From Phyto melanocephala (taxonomy: Eukaryota > Arthropoda > Insecta > Diptera > Rhinophoridae), in contig OW799237.1 in assembly GCA_941918925.1 (NCBI GenBank), positions 55,168,997-55,232,996 of the forward strand: 64,000 nucleotides of DNA, read 5' to 3'. The notes below the pieces were generated by a model, which made no database searches, was not told where the DNA came from, and worked only from the letters and a program-made list of their open reading frames with translations. Of the stretch, positions 55,911-64,000 are shown piece after piece (the stretch's first letter is position 1; each line of letters starts with the position of its first letter). Both the position numbers and the translations under genes were made by a program.

Positions 55911-57952
55911 AAAAATATATTAAAAATGTATTTATTTATTGAAATTTTTTGAAACTTAGTAAGCACAGATCTATTTATTCATTATATTTGTTTAGGTAGA
56001 AATTCAAAAATATATATTTATTTTTATTTAGTGTAAACAGTTTTTATATTAATTGAAAAATGGAAATTCCTAATTTTTTTAATAAAAAATTTGTTTGCAC
56101 ATCTGACACAAATAGTAAAATCCGCAGCCTTTGGTGTAGGGATGGGCATAAAATATCGATACATCGATTCTTATTTACTAATATTGTTTTCAGTATCTTT
56201 TTCGATATTTTAAGAGCTCTATAAATTTTAACCTCTTTTTAACTGATTGTGATTATTGTTCAGATGTCTCCGACTTCCTATACAGAGGTATAGGTCGATC
56301 CACGGAGAAGGAACCAACGTAAAAACCCTAGCTTATGTATGTTATGTTATGTACATCTACCAAAAATTTTTAGAATTCAAAAAAAAAATTTATAGCGCTA
56401 GCTAATTCTTTTTTAAGTTTAGTCCGTCAAATAACGCTTTTCTGAAAAGGTTGAAGAAAAAATAAAAAATATTTTTTTTTCAATAGCCACCATATTGGAA
56501 CCAAGGTTCAAGCGTATTCTTTTTACTTCTATAACAGTTGCCTCAAATGCTATATTTAAAATAAGCGATATTTTTCGTTCAGAACGTAGTAAGAAAGAAC
56601 AAGTTTCTCCCGCTTTCAGGTGTGCGGTATAAGTTTTCGTACATTTTGATCTATAACTCCTTTCGTAATGTATAGATTTGAGCGATTTTAAAGGAAACAT
56701 ATTTCTTTTACTCAGGAAATAAACATCCCAAATTTCATGACTCTACATCAATGCGTTTGGACACTCAATACTCAGGACAATACTCAGAAATAACCTATTC
56801 AAGACATCTCGATTTATATCGCTTCTGCTGAATTTCCTCGAATAATTCGTACGATATTATCGTAAGCGCTTATTTCTGGCCTCGGCAGCTTATTCTGACA
56901 ACAAACTTATTTTTGTGATTAATGTTTTTAATAATTATTCTTATTAGGTACGTATATTTATTTTTTTAACACATAATATTTTGTGGAGCAGGTATATAAA
57001 AATATCTTTTATGAGTATGTGTGGGACATTCCTTTATAACTATTATGGGATAATAAAGAATTTTTAAAATTTATAATTATTCCTTTTATTTAATTGTATA
57101 ATTTATAATTATAGGCAGGTATTAACATTGTAAAGTGTTAAAAGTGATGTGAGTAACAGTTAAAATCAATAATTCAAAATACATAAAAGTTTATGACGAT
57201 ATAAATGTATAAGAAAAAGTGCCTGATGAACAAAAATGGAAGAAATGTGAAAATTTTAAAAAATCGACAAAAATAATGGCGCAAACTTGCGCAAACTTTC
57301 TTTTTTGTTTCTAAAATTGGAGATTATAGATTTTATTGTGGTATCAAACATATTTCGTAGCGATGCTAACCTCACTTTCAAAAACTTCTTCTTTTACTTT
57401 TTTTGCAAAAAAAAGTGTATAATTTTCTTTTGCTTTTGCTTTTGAACGAATTGTTTAAACATGAATATTCAACATATTTAAAATTTTTTTTCTTTTTTTA
57501 ATAACTTTTGATCAAACGTTTCAGCGAAAAAAAATTATTGTTAAACCTTTATTCGTTTAGCCGACAAAAAAAATATCATATAAATATCCAGAAACCAAAA
57601 AAAACCATTTAAGTCTCAAATAATTTTCTTCACTTTCCTGACTTTAGCAGGGTCTCAGAGTTACAAATCGCAACTAAAACTCTTCAAAATTTAAAATATA
57701 ATGTAAAATATTGTTGTCTGTAGAGCTGCGTACTTAGTTCTTAAGCTTTCTTAAAATTTAGTTTTGCGTTTTTGGCCAGTTTTTTAGGTCAAATACTCCT
57801 CTGTGTGTCGTCTAAGTGTTTAGAGCTTTAGCGCCGAAAAGTTTTTTCTTATAACAACAATAAGAATAAATATTTGTAATAAAAGGCAAAAAACTTTTAT
57901 TTTTTATTTCAGCTATTTGTCATATTAAATATTAGAGCACCGACAAAGATAT
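55911..57952. other. No gene seen; one DINE-1 fragment
   Basis: About 56620-56765 is an internal DINE-1 fragment in minus orientation (GTGCGGTATAAGTTTTCGTA ... ACTCAGGAAATA ... AATGCGTTTGGACAC). About 57010-57070 (GTGTGGGACATTCC, then A/T-rich) resembles the LINE-type tail at 29030. ATCGATACATCGAT is at about 56154. The frame at 56419-56700 overlaps the DINE-1 fragment and is not a gene. Confidence 0.5.
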
Positions 57953-58494
57953 TGTTACAGCTTTATTTTTAAATAGCTTAATTTACAGTAGAATTTATTT
58001 TAGTTGTAGTAGTTTAAGTTACTGTAGTTTTGTTTGAATTACTTTATTTCGATGGTTGTTCGAACATGATGTGAGTTATTATGTGCAGCATACTTTTAGG
58101 CACTTTTATTATTCCTGCATATTACTTAACATTACGTCTTAATTTAAATGTAACGGTTTTCGAATGAACTATGTCTACATACGAGAACTTTGTCGAATGT
58201 TACCGAACACCACTATGTTACTATAAATAGCCGAACAACACAGCTAACATGATCAGTATTACAGTAGAGCTTGTTTAGTGTGTGTAACAGTGTTTCAGTG
58301 TTTATTAAAAGTGTATAACAATGAGTGAGTTTGACAATAAGTAAAGTGATATAAAAGCAATATCTGAGTGTGTTTAAATAAATAAAGTGCTCTTAATTTT
58401 ATAACTAATTTCAACTGTTTTTGATTGCAATAAAAGCAGTCAAAATTTATTTAAAGGAAATAAGTCAACGTTTATAAAAGGTATAAACGTAACA
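57953..58494 (+). repeat. Gypsy-2 5' LTR
   Basis: TGTTACAGCTTTATTTTTAA to AACGTAACA. It has the TATAAATAG box at about 58221 and AATAAAGTGCTCTTAA at about 58382. Shares subfamily variants (ATGATGTGAGTTATTATGTG) with its own 3' LTR but not with Gypsy-1. Confidence 0.93.
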
Positions 58495-58535
58495 ACTGGT
58501 GTCAGAAGTGAAATTGCATTAAAAAAAAAGCAGAC

Positions 58536-59887
58536 ATGAAATTTAAAGTAGAACAACTCAAGAAGGAATTGAGTACGCTGGTATTGTTGACAACAGGTAA
58601 TAATGTAGAATTGCAGAAGAGACTTCTAGATGAATTTAAGCGGCGTAATATTAATATTGATGGTTACGAGTTTGACGAAAAAGAAGAAATGGAAGTTTCC
58701 ACTCGTGCAACCACAAACAATATGGATTTAAGTACGATGCTTGCTGCTATGATGGAAAAGATGGAAATTAAATTCCAGGAAGTTCAAGAAAATTCTAGAG
58801 CTAATAATGAAAAATTATTAGCTCAAGTTGAAGTAGAAGTTCAAGAAACTTATAAGCTAATAATGAAAAATTATTAGCTGAAGTAAAAGAAGAAAGTAAA
58901 ATAATGGAGTTGAGATTTCAAGAATGTCTAGAACAAACCAGACAAACCAGAAGCTTCAGAAAATTTCTGAGGCTGTGAACAATAGAGTCGATTGCATTCA
59001 AAAACAAGTTAAAGATGTTAACGAAAAATTGCAGTTACAAGTAAAAAATATTAATGAAAGATTGGAAACAAAAATTAACGATATCCGATGTCATGAGGGA
59101 CCAGTGCGAATAATTCCAGAAATATCGAGTAGAATAAAGATCCCTACTTTTGATGGTAGTGCACCATTTAATGTTTTTAAATTTCAGTTTGAGACAGTTG
59201 CCAATAGAAATATGTGGAACAATGAAGAAAAGGCTTTAGAATTGATTGTGGCATTAAAAGGCAACGCAGCACAAGTTCTAGAAAGTATACCCATTGGCTG
59301 CAGAGAAAACTACGATGACATAATGGTGGCGCTGCACCGTAAGTATGGCGGCGAGCACACACGAGATAAATATATACCGAATGGAATTACGTGGCAGAAT
59401 ACAAAAAGCTAACGAGTCATTACAAGATTTCGCAACGGAGATCGAGCGTTTGGTGCAGCTGACATATCCTGGTGAAAATCACCCATTTTTGGATCAGTTT
59501 AAAATTGAAACGTTTGTAAATGCAATACGCGATCCTGAAATAAAGCACGCGGTGTTTGGCACGCATAAATCGACTTTTGCAGAAACAGTTTCATATGCAC
59601 TAACACAGGAAACTGCGAAATTGCTTTCTAAGCCGCAGATATACAAGGTGCGAAATCTTGAAATTTCTACAGATATGGAAAGAGATGAAGTAAGCGATTT
59701 AAAGTTTCGTGTACAGACGTTAGAGGAAAAGCAAGGCGAAGCCAGAGCCAAATGCTATAATTGTGGTAAGAGTGGAAATTTTCAACGAAATTGCAAAACA
59801 CCAAGGAAGCGGGCTATATCTGTTTCGCCACCTGGAAACAGCAAACGAGCAAACACGAATTCATCAAATGAGTCACCGTTAAACTAA
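58536..59887 (+). pseudogene. gag: Gypsy-2 gag, frameshifted
   Basis: The same plan as Gypsy-1: SAP-like N-terminus (VEQLKKELSTLVLLTTGNN), a shorter coiled coil (one clear NEKLLAQV unit), the core (FETVANRNMWNNEEKALELI, GNAAQVLESIPIGCREN), frame changes near 58855, 58920 and 59370, and a knuckle reading CYNCGKSGNFQRNC, where the zinc-binding His of CCHC is Asn. Ends at TAA 59885. The slippery heptamer equivalent is G TTA AAC (59878-59884), with the first base changed; the downstream stem is intact. Confidence 0.9.
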
Positions 59888-62800
59888 AACGAGCTAGCAC
59901 TACGGGGCAAGAGCTAGCTCTCATAACCAAAGGTCCCACAATCTCCATATCAGTTATGCAGCAGAAAAATAGCAACCTTACTGCTTGTGGGTATATCAAT
60001 GGTCGAAGGCATATTTTTACTATAGACACAGGAGCATCGCAGTCTATTATCAGGCCCGATTTAGTAAAGAAAACCATCGAACCATTATGTGGCGTAAGTC
60101 TGCGAACAGCTAGTGGGGAGCCTGATACTGTCTATGGTATAATAAACGTAAAAGTAACTATTGCCAACATAAGTGTCAATCATGTTTTCATCGTTGCCAA
60201 CATTGTGGACGAAGTTATCATCGGTGCAGATTTTATGATTAGTTATGGGTCAGAAGGTTATGATTTGGCGGAATGTCGAAATACCCCTAAATGTTGGTTA
60301 TGAAAATAAGGTGCATGTAAGAAAACTAATTGCTACAGAATATGAGAAAATACCACCACAGTCAGAAAGTGTAATATGGGCGCATTTAGAGGGAGATTGT
60401 GTGGACAACCGGTTGTGGGTGGTAGAACAAACTGATATAAAAAGTGACATAATAACGGCAAAAGCCCTTGTCAAAACCAGCAATGACGGAAGAGTCCCTG
60501 TAAGAGTGCTTAACCTTTCCGCCTGTGAAAAAGTCGTCAAGCCAAAATCCGAATTAGGTCAATGTGCTAAAGCTGAGGCAATAATTAGTTGCGAAATGAA
60601 ATCGGGTCCTGTCAGTATGTCAAACAAAGAGCAGAACATGTTAGCAGAATACGTAGAGAAGTGGGTTAAAGAATTATCGCCGCCCGATAGAAATAAAGGA
60701 AAACAGCTTCTCAGAAAACATGCATACATCTTCGCTCTGAAAGGTCAACATCAAGGTAGAACATCACTTGTGACACATCAGATAAATACCGGCGATACAA
60801 GGCCTATAAAACAAGCTCCTAGAAGTATTCCTCTAGCGAAGCGTAATGAAGTCAAAGAACTTGTCAATGAAATGGAGCAGAATGTAGTAATAGAACCTTC
60901 TTCAAGTCCTTGGAGCTCACCGGTAGTTTTGGTTAAAAAGAAGGATGGCAGCACAAGATTTTGGGTCGATTATACAAAACTGAATGACGTCACTTAGAAG
61001 GACAGTTATCCACTAGTAAGAATAGATGACACTCTGGACACGCTAGCTGAAACAAAATGATTCTCTACATTAGACCTGCAAAGTGGGTATTGGCAAGTAG
61101 AAATATCTGATAGAGATAAGGAGAAAACAGCTTTTAGTGCAAGTGACGGGCTATGGCAGTTTAACGTGATGCCATTTGGACTATGCAACGCTCCAGCCAC
61201 ATTCGAGCGATAAATGGAACGCGTATTGAGGGGACTTCATTGGAAGACATGCCTGGTGTATCTCGATGACATAATTGTCATGGGTAAAATTTTTGACGAT
61301 CACCTGAAGAATCTAGAGGAAGTTCTTAAACAAATATTAGTGGCTGGACTTTAGCTAATCGCAAAGAAATGTGCATTGTTCCAGAAAGAAGTAAAATACT
61401 TCAAGCTGTGAAGGAATGGCCTCGCCCGAAAAACCTGCATGAATTACGTAGTTTTATAGGCCTCTGTACCTACTACAGGCGATTTGTACCAATTTTTGCC
61501 AGTATCGCTGCCAGTCTACATGTGCTCACCAAGAAATCACGACCATTCCTGTGGGCTGCAGCACAAGAACAAGCGTTCTAGAAGCTCAAGGAGTTGTTAT
61601 GCGTAAATCCAGTTTTGGCATATCCTATCGCTGGAGAGAAATTTGTATTGGATAGCGATGCGAGTGGCTATGGGATAGGTGGTGTTCTTTCGCCGGTTGT
61701 TAATGGAACAGAAAAGGTGATAGGATACTACAGTCGGAAACTCTCGAAGCCTGAAAAAATTTATTGTGTAACACGTCGAGAGCTTCTGGCAGTTGTAGAG
61801 TGTGTAAAGCATTACCACAAATATCTGTACGGACAACACTTTGAACTAAGAACCGATCACTCTGCACTCAGATGGTTGCTACAATTCAAACAACCGGAAG
61901 GACAGCTAGCCCGTTGGATTGAACGTCTCCAGAGCTACGATTTCAGTATTAAGCTGAAGGAAAAGAATGTGTCGTTGACGTTCGACTAACACATATAGAG
62001 ACAAGTGACGACTGGTCAGCGGCGCAAACAGACGATTCCATACTGGCAAAATTATTATTATGGGTTGGATGCCAACAATATGTAGCTTATTGGATAGCAA
62101 ATTGCGCACAATGTATCGCAACCAAGGGCCTAGTAAGAAGGAGTCGAGAAGCGCTGCAGCAGTACAATTCAGGTGCGCCTGAAGAAGCTAAAACTGTCGT
62201 AAACGCATTTGTGAACAACTGGGTGTGCCGCTATGGAGTTCCGCTTGAGCCTTCTGATCAGGGAAGAAATTTTGAATCTGCGATATTCAAGGAAATGTGC
62301 GAACTATACGGTATCCGAAAAACGAGGACTACGCCACTGCATCCACAATCTGACGGCATGGTCGAGAGATTAAACCGCACGTTGGAGGAACACTTGAGAA
62401 AAGTGGTCAGTGCACACCAAAGGGGCTGGGATGAGCACATACCAAAATTGCTGTTGGCATACAGGTCAGCCGTTCATGACTCTACCTCCCGAGCACCTGC
62501 AAAAATTATGTTTGGAACCGAGCTGAAACTGCCAGGTGATCTAGAATTCGGTATTAATCCCTCGACAATAGATAAGCACGAAGAAGACTGTTCAAGGGGA
62601 AAAAAAGATCTCAACGAAATTCATGAATTCGTTGGTGCCCGAATAAAAATTACCAGCGACAAAATGAAGGCCAGATATAACCGAGCAGCAAATTCTGAAT
62701 GTTTTAATGAGGGTCAGCTAGTTCTACTATATAACCCACAACAGAAAAAAGGACTGTCTCCTAAATTTCAAACTCATTGGGATGGGCCGTATAAGGTGAT

Positions 62801-62932
62801 AAAAAGAATAAATGATGTCGTGTATAGAATACAGAAGTACAATAGCCCAAATTCAAAGATGAAAGAGGTTCATCTCGAGCGCCTCGCTAAGTACGGAAAA
62901 AGTTAATTTGTGCCTATTCGGGAGCAACAGTC
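59888..62932 (+). pseudogene. pol: Gypsy-2 pol, broken and deleted
   Basis: Protease TIDTGASQSIIRP (about 60022). The frame shifts near 60245, where about 15 nt are missing relative to Gypsy-1. RT starts [20 protein letters not shown], has a stop at 60995 and others at about 61057 and 61211, and keeps the catalytic YLDD (about 61259-61270). A deletion near 61400 removes the segment after the RT palm. RNase H (FVLDSDASGYGIGG, TDHSALRWLL) is followed at about 61955-62060 by a deletion of several hundred bases reaching into the integrase. The first integrase Asp block is lost in another deletion near 62178, while SDQGRNFES and HPQSDGMVERLNRTL remain (62250-62390). Dead. Confidence 0.92.
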
Positions 62933-62947
62933 TTAAGCGGGCGGTAG

Positions 62948-63477
62948 TGTTACAGATTTATTTTTAAACAGCTTAATTTACAGTATAATTTATTTTAGTT
63001 GGAGTAGTTTAAGTTGCTGTAGTGTTGATTGTATTAGTTTATTTCGCTGGTTGTTTGAACATGATGTGAGTTATTATGTGCAGCATACTAGGCACTTTTA
63101 TTATTCCTGCATATTACTTAACATTACGTCTTAATTTAAATGTAACGGTTTTCGAATTAACTATGTCTACATACGAGAACTTTGTCGAATGTTACCGAAC
63201 ACCACTATGTTACTATAAATAGCCGAACAACACAGCTAACATGATCAGTATTACAGTAGAGCTGGTTAAGTGTGTGTAACAGTGTTTATTAAAAGTGTAT
63301 AACAATGAGTGAGTTTGACAAAAGGTAAAGTGATATAAAAGCAATATCTGAGTGTGTTTAAATAAATAAAGTGCTCTTAATTTTATAACTAATTTCAACT
63401 ATTTTTGATTGCAATAAAAGAACTTAAGAAACTTTAAAGGAAATAAACCAACGTTTATAAAAGGTATAAACGTAACA
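62948..63477 (+). repeat. Gypsy-2 3' LTR
   Basis: TGTTACAGATTTATTTTTAA to AACGTAACA, followed by ATATG. It has several differences and a small deletion (GCATACTAGGCAC) relative to the 5' LTR. Confidence 0.93.
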
Positions 63478-63837
63478 ATATGAATGCTGTTCTTCAAAAG
63501 CATTTCGTGCATGCTAAGGACAGTGTAACAAAAAAAGATTAGAGTTTCTTATTTTTTTTTTTAATCAGAACGATGTTTTTGAAGCTTTAGTGTACACATG
63601 AAGTTATTAATATAAACAAATTTTATTTAAATTAGTATTAAAGTAAAAATATTTCTTTTAATATAAAAAGACATTACAAGTAAAAATTAAAAGAGGTAAC
63701 TAAATTAATTTTGAGTTTTTTGTTATAACTAAGAGTGTTATAATGACCATGTAATTTTTATGTTGTGAAAATATTTAAAGCTGGTCTTTAATTTTTATTT
63801 TAACAACTATTTTTTCTTTGATGTATTATGTATATGG

Positions 63838-64000
63838 GTCAATTTAAAAAAAAACGCAATTTTTGTGTCTCCGCACTTTACACTACTATTTTAGGTAAAA
63901 AAAAAAACAAAAATAAATAAAAAATTTGAGAGTGATCAGCGAGGAATATGTAGCAAAAAACGTAATTCTCAAATTTGTATGTCTGTTTTTTTGTTTATTC
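63838..64000 (-). repeat. Unclassified dispersed repeat, copy 2 (runs off the window)
   Basis: GGGTCAATTT ... TCCGCACTTTACACTACTAT ... TTTTTGTTTATTC is the reverse complement of 27740-27905. 63478-63837 before it is AT-rich with nothing else visible. Confidence 0.85.

Larger units (their letters stand above)
57953..63477 (+). mobile_element. Gypsy-2: older, internally deleted copy of the Gypsy-1 family
   Basis: 5525 bp with LTRs at 57953-58494 (542 bp) and 62948-63477 (530 bp), again flanked by ATAT. The two LTRs differ from each other by clearly more than those of Gypsy-1, so this insertion is older. The PBS is present; the polypurine tract AAGCGGGCGGTAG precedes the 3' LTR. Deletions remove parts of gag repeats, the protease C-terminus, the RT/RH region and the integrase N-terminus. 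Confidence 0.95.

Noticed and set aside
1..64000. CRISPR array, prokaryotic operons or tRNA/rRNA genes
   Set aside because: No regularly spaced repeats of CRISPR type, no bacterial gene organisation, and no cloverleaf or rRNA stretch that I could recognise by eye; the content is eukaryotic transposons.

Overview
This window is AT-rich DNA that looks like a higher fly (Diptera, Schizophora). The evidence is many DINE-1/INE-1-type repeats (tract CCCATAAAGTATATAT, the GTCCGTCTGTCCGTCTGT run, CACGCCCAC boxes, and a terminal GATTCGGCACAGCCGAAT hairpin ending in CTTACTTGTTT), together with BEL/Pao and Ty3/gypsy LTR elements, mariner-like, hAT and non-LTR fragments. No intact host gene is visible. 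The only likely host coding pieces are a 104-nt minus-strand candidate exon with good splice sites (11450-11553) and a decayed glutamine-rich segment (42252-42720). The simplest reading is a large TE-filled intron or intergenic heterochromatin.

Layout. 0.8-5.4 kb: decayed plus-strand BEL/Pao element (BEL-1), cut at its 3' end by a DINE-1. 6.3-7.1 kb: non-LTR fragment. 7.8-10.9 kb, 18.1-22.5 kb and 29.9-32.9 kb: three defective copies (A, B, C) of one DNA transposon family with terminal inverted repeats of about 500-600 bp and an unclassified transposase-like protein. A is split by a 2.15-kb DINE-1. B is split by a 2.56-kb hAT-like element with an 8-bp target duplication, and that hAT contains a further DINE-1 and an 890-bp palindrome. 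12.35-13.16 kb: a non-autonomous element whose inverted-repeat core is amplified into a minisatellite. 22.5-23.4 kb: non-LTR endonuclease/RT remains. 23.5-29.1 kb: DINE-1, mariner-like and unclassified repeats. 33.4-35.1 kb: two MITEs and a mariner fragment. 35.9-42.1 kb: minus-strand BEL/Pao (BEL-2) with 5-bp target duplication, inserted in a DINE-1 remnant. 43.4-49.6 kb and 58.0-63.5 kb: two plus-strand copies (Gypsy-1, Gypsy-2) of one Ty3/gypsy family with SAP-like gag N-terminus, zinc knuckle, PR, RT, RNase H and integrase, and no env. 51.4-55.9 kb: further DINE-1, MITE and hAT pieces.

How it fits together. Nested insertions give a relative order. Family A/B/C and DINE-1 remnants are the older substrate; the hAT, the DINE-1 in copy A, BEL-2 and Gypsy-1 came later. 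Gypsy-1 has nearly identical LTRs and an intact-looking -1 frameshift signal between gag and pol, yet its coding region has several stops, a frameshift and a changed RT active site. No element in the window looks able to move itself. Identifications rest on motif reading by eye; no database search was possible.
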